NCBI RefSeq assembly: GCF_050749815.1
Contig: NZ_CP192735.1
Coordinates: 2,542,001 to 2,606,000, forward strand
Direction of reading: 5' to 3'
DNA length: 64,000 nt
Source of the DNA: Dyella_A sp050749815
GTDB taxonomy: Bacteria > Pseudomonadota > Gammaproteobacteria > Xanthomonadales > Rhodanobacteraceae
Shown piece after piece: positions 56,748-64,000 of the stretch. Below the pieces are notes generated by a model. That model searched no databases. It was not told where the DNA came from and saw nothing but the letters and a program-made list of their open reading frames with translations. Every line of letters begins with the position of its first letter. The first letter of the stretch is position 1. A program made the position numbers and the translations under genes.

Positions 56748-57194
56748 TCAGAGGCGCAGTTCGGCCATGTCACTGGTGATGTCGTCTTCGCCGATGGTCT
56801 GGCGGATCTTGGCCAGATGGGCCTGCTCGCTCCACAGCTCGAACTTGTTGCCCATGCCCAGCAGTACCGCCCGCTTCTCGATGCCGGTGGTACCGCGTTG
56901 GCTGGATGGCAAAAGGATTCGCGCCGCACTGTCCGGCTCGACCACCGCCGCCGCACCCACCAGCTTCATCTGCATGTTGCGATGGGCCGCCTTCACGCTG
57001 GGCAGCGCATTGACCTCGTCCCGCACCCGCTCCCACTCCGCGTACGGAAACAGCCACAGGCAGCCGTGCTCGAAGGGGTTGTAGGTGATCACCAGACGAT
57101 TGGCGCAGGCGACCGCGACCAGCTCCCGATACATCGTCGGGATGGCCAGCCGGCCCTTGTCATCAACGGTGATGGCGGTTTCGCCCTGGAACAC
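56748..57194 (-). CDS. mraZ: Transcriptional regulator MraZ
   Basis: The 148-residue AbrB-fold protein binds DNA upstream of its own gene and, in E. coli, represses the dcw operon. It has two swapped-hairpin repeats: FQGETAITVDDKGRLAIPTMYR (about 2-23) and AAAVVEPDSAARILLPSSQR (about 80-100), with the DxKGR and DxxGR/DSAAR core elements. The start is a GTG, which may keep levels low. Four MraZ-type boxes and a strong promoter lie directly upstream (57205-57267). Confidence 0.96.
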   Translation of the reverse strand: MFQGETAITVDDKGRLAIPTMYRELVAVACANRLVITYNPFEHGCLWLFPYAEWERVRDEVNALPSVKAAHRNMQMKLVGAAAVVEPDSAARILLPSSQRGTTGIEKRAVLLGMGNKFELWSEQAHLAKIRQTIGEDDITSDMAELRL

Positions 57195-57204
57195 GACGCG
57201 ATGG

Positions 57205-57239
57205 CTCCACTAAATCCCACGATTTCACACTGAAACCCA
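57205..57239 (-). promoter_or_regulatory. MraZ operator: four boxes in 10-bp phase
   Basis: Read on the minus strand, TGGGT (57235-57239), TGTGA (57225-57229), TGGGA (57215-57219) and TGGAG (57205-57209) are each separated by exactly 5 nt. This is the TGGGN-N5 repeat layout known for MraZ sites. The array spans the transcription start and untranslated leader of mraZ. Confidence 0.8.
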
Positions 57240-57267
57240 CGATAGTCTCGCCCCCTGAGACTGTCAA
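57239..57267 (-). promoter_or_regulatory. mra/dcw promoter (sigma70)
   Basis: On the minus strand a consensus -35 TTGACA (57262-57267) and a -10 TATCGT (57239-57244) are spaced by 17 nt. The spacer is itself an inverted repeat, GTCTC-N7-GAGAC. The -10 box abuts the first MraZ box. This is the best promoter match in the window and probably drives the whole division cluster. Confidence 0.85.
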
Positions 57268-57447
57268 GGGAATTTCTTTTGTGAATCAAGGAGTAAAGGC
57301 AAAGAGGTGACGACAATTCACCCCTTACATGAGGAAGCGGGGCAAGACGCTTGAATGACAGGGTTTTTTGCTTTTCCCGTCACGCTCTCGCGGCGCCCAA
57401 AGTCGGCCCTTGCGCATGAACCGGCGTTCATTCGCCTGGCTTTCCAC

Positions 57448-57477
57448 AAAAAACCCCGGGCGGTGACCCGCCCGGGG
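57448..57477 (-). terminator. rnpB terminator
   Basis: A 10-bp stem CCCCGGGCGG / CCGCCCGGGG with a 4-nt loop is followed on the minus strand by T6. It lies just past the 3' end of the RNase P RNA. Between it and the mraZ promoter (57268-57447) I see no gene. Confidence 0.9.
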
Positions 57478-57485
57478 TGGTGAAA

Positions 57486-57850
<365 letters not shown>

Positions 57851-57860
57851 GACGAGTCTA

Positions 57861-57946
57861 GTAGGAGCGCACCCGGTGCGCGATGCTTTTTGCCCTGATC
57901 TCTTCATTCAAGAGCAAGAGCGTTCGCGCACAGGGTGCGCTCCTAC
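57861..57946. repeat. GTAG-type REP inverted pair between rnpB and rsmI
   Basis: An 86-bp tail-to-tail pair whose outer ends are GTAGGAGCGCAC and GTGCGCTCCTAC. Each half holds its own hairpin (GCGCAC CCG GTGCGC and GCGCAC AGG GTGCGC). It shares the GTAGGAG head with the pair at 24716-24795 but has a different stem, so two REP subfamilies coexist. The right end supplies the rsmI stop codon. Confidence 0.85.
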
Positions 57947-58770
57947 GCTTCGTACAGAAGCTTGCGTGGCGCACCGCTGATCGCCGCGGCCAGCTTTGCC
58001 GCCTTCGCCGGCGGCAGCTCCTCGCGCAGGATCGCGAACACCCGCTGCCCTTCGGCCAGCCGCGCATCCACTTCCTCGCCGCGCCCGGCCACCAGCAGCA
58101 CACACTCGCCGCGCTGCTGGTCGGGATCGGCCGCGACGCGCGCCGCCAGGTCGTCGAGCGGTTCGCCGATCACCGTCTCGAACAGCTTGGTCAGCTCGCG
58201 CGCCAGCACCGCCTCGCGATCGCCGCCGAACACATCGCGCATGTCGGCGAGGCTCTCCGCCACGCGATGCGAGGACTCGTAGAAGATCAGCGTTCGCGGA
58301 TCCCCGGCCAGCTCCTGCAGACGCGCTCGCCGCGCCGCCGACTTGGGTGGAAGAAAGCCCTCGAACACGAAGCGGTCGCTGGGCAGGCCCGCCACCGACA
58401 GCGCCGCAATCGCCGCGCAGGCGCCGGGCACGGGCACGCAGCGCACGCCGGCAGCGCGCGCCGCACGCACCAGGCGGAATCCCGGATCGCTGATCAACGG
58501 CGTGCCCGCATCGGAGATCAGCGCCACCGATTCGCCGCCGAGCATGCGCTGCACCAGCGCATCGACTGCCTCGCGCTCGTTGTGCTCGTGCAGCGCCACC
58601 AGCGGCGTGTCGATGGCGTAGTGCTGCAGCAGCGGCCGACTGTGACGGGTATCTTCGGCAGCGATCACCGCCACCTGGCGCAGTGTCTGCACGGCGCGGG
58701 CGGTGAAGTCGTCGCGATGACCGATCGGCGTGGCGACCACCCACAGCGAACCGGGTTGAACACGGGACAT
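57943..58770 (-). CDS. rsmI: 16S rRNA 2'-O-methyltransferase RsmI
   Basis: The 275-residue enzyme methylates the ribose of C1402 in 16S rRNA. It has the tetrapyrrole-methylase fold: LWVVATPIGHRDDFTARAVQTL, IAAEDTRHSRPLLQHY, VALISDAGTPLISDPGFRLV, VPVPGACAAIAALSVAGLPSDRFVFEGFLP and FYESSHRVAESL. Its TAG stop lies within the GTAG head of the adjacent REP pair, so the last residues may have been altered by that insertion. It is divergent from lpoA, as in E. coli. Confidence 0.96.
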   Translation of the reverse strand: MSRVQPGSLWVVATPIGHRDDFTARAVQTLRQVAVIAAEDTRHSRPLLQHYAIDTPLVALHEHNEREAVDALVQRMLGGESVALISDAGTPLISDPGFRLVRAARAAGVRCVPVPGACAAIAALSVAGLPSDRFVFEGFLPPKSAARRARLQELAGDPRTLIFYESSHRVAESLADMRDVFGGDREAVLARELTKLFETVIGEPLDDLAARVAADPDQQRGECVLLVAGRGEEVDARLAEGQRVFAILREELPPAKAAKLAAAISGAPRKLLYEA

Positions 58771-58869
58771 CGGGAAATCCTTGCGGCCGCGGCGCGGCGG
58801 ATTGATCGTCTATCATCGCGCAGTCCGACCCGTTCGATCACGACTCACCTCCACATCAAGGGACTTTCC

Positions 58870-60717
58870 ATGCGCCTGTACCGCGCCGCCGGCCTCGCCC
58901 TGCTGATCAGCCTTGCGCTCGCTGCCTGCGTGCCCACGGCCACCAAGCGTTCGCCCGCGGAAATCAGCGCGATGCAGAGTGCCGATGCGCTGCGCCAGCA
59001 GGGTCAGTTCGAACAGGCCGCGCAGGCCTATCTCGCCCTGGCGTCCGCCAACGCCGCACACGCCGACAGTTACCGCCTGAATGCCGCCGAGACGTATCGC
59101 CAGGAAGGCGAGCTCGATCGCGCCGCCAGCGTGCTGGCCGACGTGCGTCGCGAGCGGCTGACCGATGACGAGCCGGTACGCCTGGATCTGCTGCGCGCCG
59201 AGATCGCCCTGCACCACGGCGATCCGCGCGCTGCGCTCGCCCTCACCACCCAGCCGGGTCTGCGCGTGCCGCAGGCGCTGCAGCTGCGCCTGCTGGAACT
59301 GCGCGCCCGCGCGCTCGATGCCAGAGGCGACCCGTGGGGCGCCGCGCGCACGCGCGTGCAGATGGACGATGCCTTGAGCGGGCTGGATCGCTCGCAGAAC
59401 CAGCGCCAGGTGCTCAGCCTGCTCGGCCGCCTGGGCGTGGCCGAGCTGCAGCGGCGGGCCGGCGCGATGACGCACACCGACCGGATGCTGCCGTGGATCA
59501 ACGAGGCGCTCTCGCAGCAGGGCGTTACCGTCGCCCATCCGCAGCCGGAGTTGAACCAGCCGGTCGGCACGATGCTGCCCGGCGCGGACGCCAACGTGCG
59601 CGAGGGCTACCGCATGCCCAGCCAGATCGCCCTGCTGCTGCCGGCCACCCGCGAACTGGCCGGCGCCTCCTCGTCGATCCGGGAAGGCTTCTTCGCCGCG
59701 TACGCCGACGCCAGCCGCAACCATGCGCCGCGCGCCGAGCTGCATGTCTACGACAGCGGCGGCAGCGCGGACAGCGCCGTGAAGGCCTATCAACAGGCGG
59801 TGCGCGACGGTGCGCAGCTGGTGATCGGCCCACTGACCCGCGCCGAGGTCAGTGCGGTGATCGGCCAGAGCCGGCTGCCGGTGCCGGTACTCGCGCTCAA
59901 CCATCCCGACGACAAGGCGATGCCTTCGGCCAGCGTCACCGAGTTCGGCCTACTCCCGGAAACCGAGGGCGCGCAGGCGGCCGATCACCTGATCGAGCGT
60001 GGCCTGCACACGGCGTACGTGATCATCTCCGCCGACGATTTCGCCCAGCGCGCGGCCGATGCATTCAAGGCCGAGCTGCTCGCTCGCGGCGGCCAGGTGG
60101 TCATGCAGCGCAGCCTGCCCACCAGCGGCGTGAACTTCGGCGACACCATCGCCGGCATGAACATCGCCGCAGACAATCCGGACGCGGCGGTTTTCATCAG
60201 CATGCGTCCGGAACAGGCGCGCCTGCTGCTGCCGCAGCTGCGCATCCGGCGGATCACCCTGCCGGTGTTCGCCACCTCGCACATCTACGCGGGCAGCGAC
60301 GATGCCGGCGACGACCGCGACCTGGAAGGCGTCGAGTTCTGCGACGCGCCGTGGCTGTTCGACGCCCAGCCGGGCCTGCCGCCGCACGCGGGCATGGCTG
60401 CGCTGCTGCCCGCGGCCACCGGCAGCGCCGCGCGCCTGTTCGCGTTCGGCATGGACGCGTGGAATCTCGCCCCGTACCTGGAATGGCTGCGCGATCATCC
60501 CGGCAGCTACCTGCCCGGCGCCACCGGCCAGCTCACCGCCGACCAGTTCGGCCGCGTGCGGCGCGTGCTGGTGTGGGCGAAATTCACCGATGGCGTGGCG
60601 CGCCCGCTGACCGGCAGCCTGCAGATGGACGACGCCCCCTCGGCCGCGCCGCCCGCTGACGTACCGGTCAACCCGCTGCCGGCGCCCGCCAGCAGCGCGG
60701 GCAGCAACACGCCCTGA
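58870..60717 (+). CDS. lpoA: Outer-membrane lipoprotein, penicillin-binding protein activator (LpoA/LppC family)
   Basis: The 615-residue protein has a lipoprotein signal (LALLISLALAAC, Cys at about residue 20), an N-terminal TPR-like region (about 30-230, ADALRQQGQFEQAAQAYLALASA) and a C-terminal periplasmic-binding-protein-like domain (about 245-590, IALLLPATRELAGASSSIREGFFAAY, LVIGPLTRAEVSAV). In E. coli LpoA activates PBP1a from the outer membrane. The ATG at 58870 starts the signal; the open frame runs far upstream through rsmI as a shadow. The stop overlaps the yraN start. Confidence 0.9.
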   Translation: MRLYRAAGLALLISLALAACVPTATKRSPAEISAMQSADALRQQGQFEQAAQAYLALASANAAHADSYRLNAAETYRQEGELDRAASVLADVRRERLTDDEPVRLDLLRAEIALHHGDPRAALALTTQPGLRVPQALQLRLLELRARALDARGDPWGAARTRVQMDDALSGLDRSQNQRQVLSLLGRLGVAELQRRAGAMTHTDRMLPWINEALSQQGVTVAHPQPELNQPVGTMLPGADANVREGYRMPSQIALLLPATRELAGASSSIREGFFAAYADASRNHAPRAELHVYDSGGSADSAVKAYQQAVRDGAQLVIGPLTRAEVSAVIGQSRLPVPVLALNHPDDKAMPSASVTEFGLLPETEGAQAADHLIERGLHTAYVIISADDFAQRAADAFKAELLARGGQVVMQRSLPTSGVNFGDTIAGMNIAADNPDAAVFISMRPEQARLLLPQLRIRRITLPVFATSHIYAGSDDAGDDRDLEGVEFCDAPWLFDAQPGLPPHAGMAALLPAATGSAARLFAFGMDAWNLAPYLEWLRDHPGSYLPGATGQLTADQFGRVRRVLVWAKFTDGVARPLTGSLQMDDAPSAAPPADVPVNPLPAPASSAGSNTP

Positions 60718-61073
60718 TGCGCGCGGCCGGTGCGAGCTTCGAGGAGCGCGCCCGGCGCGAGCTCGAACGCCACGGCCTGCGCCTGCTGTCGCAGAACTAC
60801 ACCACCCGCCACGGCGAGCTGGATCTGGTGATGCGTGAAGGCGAGTCCATCGTGTTCGTGGAAGTGCGCCAGCGCGGCGCGCGCGGCCACGGCAGCGCCG
60901 CCGACTCGATCACCCGCGGCAAGCGCGACAAGCTGCTGCGCACCGCCTCGCTGTGGCTGGCCGCGCATCCGCAGCACGCGCAGCGCGCCTGCCGCTTCGA
61001 CGTGGTCAGTTACGACGGCCTCGGCGATGCCGCGCAGATGCACTGGCTGCGTAGCGCCTTCGAGGCCGAGTAG
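60717..61073 (+). CDS. yraN: YraN family (UPF0102) nuclease-like protein
   Basis: The 118-residue protein has the PD-(D/E)XK-like fold of UPF0102: FEERARRELERHGLRLLSQNY, HGELDLVMREGESIVFVEVRQRG and SITRGKRDKLLRTASLWL. The E-x-D and E-V-R residues match the nuclease-like active site, but no function is established for the family. It starts on the last base of the lpoA stop, in the usual lpoA-yraN order. Confidence 0.93.
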   Translation: MRAAGASFEERARRELERHGLRLLSQNYTTRHGELDLVMREGESIVFVEVRQRGARGHGSAADSITRGKRDKLLRTASLWLAAHPQHAQRACRFDVVSYDGLGDAAQMHWLRSAFEAE

Positions 61074-61127
61074 CCGCTGTACACGCGCATCCTGCGATCA
61101 CCTCCTACCCACAGCACCCACTCGGGC

Positions 61128-61742
61128 TCAGCCGAGCATCAGCTGCAGCCCGAACAGCACGAACACGCCCCCGGCCAGCGCGTCGATGGTGCGCGCTTTA
61201 CGCAGATACGCCCGCCGCATCGGCGGCAGCGCGAACAACGCGGACACCAACGCGAACCAGGCCAGCGACTCGACCGTCACCAGCAGCCACAGCTGCCAGC
61301 GCGTGGCTGCCGTAACCGCCGGCCCCACCAGCGCGGAGAACACGCTGGCGAAGTACATCACGGCTTTCGGATTGGCCAGATTGGTGAGCAAGCCCGCGCG
61401 CAGGCTGCGCCACACGCCGGACGGCAGCGACGGCGCGCTTGCCGAAGTCGCCCCGGCCGGCTGCCACGCCGCGCGCAGCAGCTGGAATCCCATCCACAGC
61501 AGGTAGGCGCCGCCAGCGATCGCCACCGTGCGCTGCAGCCAGGCCAGCCGGTGCAGCAACACGTGCAGGCCGAGCAGGGCCAGCGCCGCCCACACAGCTA
61601 TCCCCAACGCAATGCCCAGCACGCCGGCCAGCGCCTGCGTGCGCGGACGGCTGGCCGCCGTCTGCGAGACGAACAGGAAGTCCGGTCCCGGGCTGGCCAG
61701 CGCCAGCAGGTGCACCAGGGCGATCGTGAGGAACAGCGGCAT
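61128..61742 (-). CDS. LysE/RhtB-family amino-acid exporter
   Basis: The 204-residue membrane protein has six helices and the family N-terminal motif LLALASPGPDFLFVSQTAASRPRTQALAGVLGIALG, with LLTNLANPKAVMYFASVF in the middle. Such proteins export amino acids or homoserine lactone-like compounds. It converges with yraN and has no close partner on its strand. The substrate cannot be assigned. Confidence 0.9.
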   Translation of the reverse strand: MPLFLTIALVHLLALASPGPDFLFVSQTAASRPRTQALAGVLGIALGIAVWAALALLGLHVLLHRLAWLQRTVAIAGGAYLLWMGFQLLRAAWQPAGATSASAPSLPSGVWRSLRAGLLTNLANPKAVMYFASVFSALVGPAVTAATRWQLWLLVTVESLAWFALVSALFALPPMRRAYLRKARTIDALAGGVFVLFGLQLMLG

Positions 61743-61898
61743 GAGGCGAAACCGGTGCGATGGGCCGCGCAGTGTAGACCGCCGCGCGCGGCCCGCAGCG
61801 CAGCTTGCCCCGCGCGTGCCCGCTCCTCTACGCTGCCACGCGCCTGATAACCGCTCGCGCGGGTCGGCTCCCGGGGAACGCCCTCACGTCACGATCCG

Positions 61899-61924
61899 GT
61901 CGAACGGCGCTTGCCGCGTTCGAC
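61899..61924. other. Inverted repeat upstream of the nucleoside-type transporter
   Basis: GTCGAACG / CGTTCGAC (8-bp arms, 10-nt loop) lies 50 nt before the transporter start. It could be an operator or a leader hairpin. Confidence 0.35.
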
Positions 61925-61974
61925 GCGGCGTGCGCCAGCAGCGCCCCTTTCCATACACCGCACGAAGAGCCCCG

Positions 61975-63255
61975 ATGAGTATCAAGTTCCGCCTGGTAGT
62001 GATGAATTTCCTGCAGTACTTCGTCTGGGGGGCGTGGCTGATCACCATCGGCGCGTACTGGTTCCAGAACCGTCACTGGGGCGGCGCGCAGTTCGGCGCG
62101 ATCTTCTCCACCATGGGCATCGCCTCGCTGTTCATGCCCTCGCTGATGGGCGTGGTGGCGGACAAGTGGATCAACGCCGAGAAGCTCTACGGCCTGCTGC
62201 ACATCCTCGGCGCCATCGTGCTGTGCATCGTGCCGATGATCGACCGGCCCGGCGTGCTGTTCTGGGTGATGCTGGTGAACATGTGCTGCTACATGCCCAC
62301 CATCGCGCTGTCGTACGCGGTGGCCTACAACGCGCTCAAGCGTGACGGGCTGGATGTGGTGACCACTTTTCCGCCGATCCGCGTGTGGGGCACGGTGGGT
62401 TTCATCGCCGCGCTGTGGACGGTGAGCCTGCTGCACCTGGAGACCACCTCCGGCCAGTTCTACGTCGCCGCCGGCGCGGCGCTGGTGCTGGGTCTGTACG
62501 CATTCGCCCTGCCGCCGTGCCCGCCCAAGCTCGATCGCCTCGCCGCCGTCACCGCCCGTCGCTCGCTGCTGGACACGCTGGGACTGACCTCGTTCAAGCT
62601 GTTCAAGAACACCAAGATGGCGATCTTCTTCATCTTCGCGATGCTGCTGGGCGCGGCGCTGCAGCTGACCAATGCCTATGGCGACACCTTCCTGCACGAC
62701 TTCGCCAGCAACCCCGCATACCAGGGGCTGATCGCGGTGAAATACCCGGCGATCATCATGTCGATCTCGCAGGTGTCCGAAACGCTGTTCATCCTGGCGA
62801 TCCCGTTCTTCCTCAAGCGCTTCGGCATCAAGACGGTGATGTTCATCTCGATGGCGGCATGGGCGCTGCGCTTCGGCCTGTTCGCCTACGGCAATCCCGG
62901 CCCGGGGCTGTGGATGATCGTCCTGTCGTGCATCGTCTACGGCATGGCGTTCGACTTCTTCAATATCTCGGGCTCCTTGTTCGTGGAGTCGCAGAGCGAC
63001 CCGGCGATCCGCGCCAGCGCGCAGGGCCTGTTCATGATGATGACGAACGGCATCGGCGCTGTACTCGGCAGCTCGATCTCCGGCGTGGTGATCGAGGCGT
63101 TCTTCACCGCGCCCGACGGCACCAAGGACTGGCACGGCATCTGGATCAGCTTCGCGCTGTACGCTGCAGTGGTCGCGGTGTTGTTCCTGCTGCTGTTCCG
63201 CCACCGGCACGTGCGCGGCGAGGGGCTGGGCGGCAGCGCCAGCCTGGCGCACTGA
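61975..63255 (+). CDS. Nucleoside:H+ symporter-type MFS transporter (NupG/XapB-like)
   Basis: The 426-residue protein has 12 membrane helices and matches nucleoside permeases: FRLVVMNFLQYFVWGAWLITIGAYW, MGVVADKWINAEKLYGLLHILGA, FPPIRVWGTVGFIAALW and NISGSLFVESQSDPAIRASAQGLFMMMTNGIG. It probably imports nucleosides with protons, though related clades carry other solutes. The ATG at 61975 has a GAAGAG site; the longer open frame upstream is not membrane-like. It converges on the next gene with 9 nt between stops. Confidence 0.88.
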   Translation: MSIKFRLVVMNFLQYFVWGAWLITIGAYWFQNRHWGGAQFGAIFSTMGIASLFMPSLMGVVADKWINAEKLYGLLHILGAIVLCIVPMIDRPGVLFWVMLVNMCCYMPTIALSYAVAYNALKRDGLDVVTTFPPIRVWGTVGFIAALWTVSLLHLETTSGQFYVAAGAALVLGLYAFALPPCPPKLDRLAAVTARRSLLDTLGLTSFKLFKNTKMAIFFIFAMLLGAALQLTNAYGDTFLHDFASNPAYQGLIAVKYPAIIMSISQVSETLFILAIPFFLKRFGIKTVMFISMAAWALRFGLFAYGNPGPGLWMIVLSCIVYGMAFDFFNISGSLFVESQSDPAIRASAQGLFMMMTNGIGAVLGSSISGVVIEAFFTAPDGTKDWHGIWISFALYAAVVAVLFLLLFRHRHVRGEGLGGSASLAH

Positions 63256-63264
63256 GCGGACGGG

Positions 63265-64000
63265 TCAACCCACCAGCGTGCTGGCGACCACGCGGTCGCG
63301 GCCAAACGATTTGGCCGAGTAGAGCGCCGCGTCGGCGGCGCGCATCCAGCCATCCAGATCGCGATGGCGTGCCGCTTCGAACAGCGCCACGCCGATGCTT
63401 ACCGTGATGTGCCCCGCACCGGCTTCGGCGGGTAGTGGCAGGGCCGCGACGCCGGCGCGCAGACTTTCGGCCAGGCGCATGCCGGCGTCGGCGCCCAACG
63501 TCGGGCACAGCACCGCAAATTCCTCGCCACCGATGCGCGAGACCTGGCCCTGCGGGCCAACCGTCTCGCGCAGGAACGCCGACACCTCCACCAGCACGCG
63601 ATCGCCCTGCGGATGGCCGGCGCCGTCATTGATGCGCTTGAAGTGGTCGAAGTCGATCAGCATCAGCACGTGCGCCGGGACGCCCGCTGGCGGCCGATGC
63701 GCCACCAGCGCCGAGGCCTGTTCGAGGAACGCGCGGCGGTTGTCCACCCCGGTCAGCGGATCGCGCAGGGCCTGCTCGCGCAAGGCCGCGGCATGCCGCC
63801 GTTGGTTGCTCAGCAGCAGATACAGCAGCAGCGCGACCACCAGCATCGCGGCGGTCACCAGCCAGCTCATCCGGCCAGACAGTTCCTGTCGACGCTGCGC
63901 CTCGTCGCGACGTGCCGTCTCGGCCTGGGCGGCCTTCAGCGCGAGATCCTTCAGGCGGTTCTCGCGCTCCAGCTCGCGGATCCGCAACTCGCGCTCGCGC
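63265..64000 (-). CDS. GGDEF-domain diguanylate cyclase (5' truncated by window edge)
   Basis: The C-terminal 245 codons of a membrane-bound diguanylate cyclase; the frame is open to the window edge. A coiled coil (RELERENRLKDLALKAAQ) precedes a membrane helix (LVTAAMLVVALLLYLLLSN) and the GGDEF domain (RDPLTGVDNRRAFLEQ, LIDFDHFKRINDGAGHPQGD). The active site reads SRIGGEEFAVL and is intact, but no RxxD inhibitory site precedes it. The missing N-terminal part is probably a periplasmic sensor, often TPR repeats in proteins with this linker. Confidence 0.9.
   Translation of the reverse strand, partial: RERELRIRELERENRLKDLALKAAQAETARRDEAQRRQELSGRMSWLVTAAMLVVALLLYLLLSNQRRHAAALREQALRDPLTGVDNRRAFLEQASALVAHRPPAGVPAHVLMLIDFDHFKRINDGAGHPQGDRVLVEVSAFLRETVGPQGQVSRIGGEEFAVLCPTLGADAGMRLAESLRAGVAALPLPAEAGAGHITVSIGVALFEAARHRDLDGWMRAADAALYSAKSFGRDRVVASTLVG

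Overview
This is a high-GC chromosomal window from a gammaproteobacterium of the order Lysobacterales (Xanthomonadales). Rhodanobacteraceae (Dyella, Rhodanobacter or Frateuria type) fits best. That assignment is inferred from gene order, from a division/cell-wall cluster without murD, and from GTAG-headed REP palindromes like those known in Stenotrophomonas and relatives. I see no phage, insertion sequence, CRISPR array, tRNA or rRNA gene. Almost all DNA is coding, and most long ORFs on the opposite strands are high-GC shadows.

Layout, left part (1-28.7 kb, mostly accessory and metabolic). The window opens inside an RND efflux pump gene, followed by a secreted beta-propeller protein, a shared terminator and ssb. 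Next come an unknown exported protein, a CHASE-PAS-GGDEF-EAL c-di-GMP enzyme, a DedA-rhodanese fusion, an MFS transporter and ispB. A periplasmic-propeller GGDEF protein then precedes a mannosidase operon of GH2 beta-mannosidase, GH125 alpha-1,6-mannosidase and GH92 alpha-mannosidase. After it lie a TPR-sulfotransferase and a three-gene unit of ubiH, a second ubiquinone FAD hydroxylase and a dienelactone hydrolase-like gene. A BtuM-type vitamin B12 transporter is paired with a PduO-type cobalamin adenosyltransferase, followed by an HDAC-family deacetylase.

Middle (28.8-41.4 kb). The conserved envelope/housekeeping run lptD-surA-pdxA-rsmA-apaG-apaH converges on secA through a bidirectional terminator. 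An M23 peptidase, the divergent dciA-like gene and lpxC follow.

Right part (41.5-64 kb). The complete mra/dcw cluster lies on the minus strand: mraZ-rsmH-ftsL-ftsI-murE-murF-mraY-ftsW-murG-murC-ddlB-ftsQ-ftsA-ftsZ. From rsmH through ftsQ every gene overlaps the next, which implies tight translational coupling. murD is absent between mraY and ftsW. A near-consensus sigma70 promoter and four 10-bp-phased MraZ boxes lie just upstream of mraZ. Next to it is the RNase P RNA gene rnpB with its terminator, then a REP pair, rsmI, the divergent lpoA-yraN pair, a LysE exporter, a nucleoside-type MFS transporter and a truncated diguanylate cyclase.

Most notable observations: (1) an 80-bp REP palindrome pair sits in frame inside a ubiquinone hydroxylase gene; (2) a second REP pair supplies the stop codon of rsmI; (3) murD is cleanly missing from the dcw cluster; (4) MraZ boxes are positioned for autoregulation; (5) a BtuM homologue carries a cysteine at residue 80 beside its adenosyltransferase; (6) a compact mannoside-degrading operon lies next to a propeller-GGDEF sensor.
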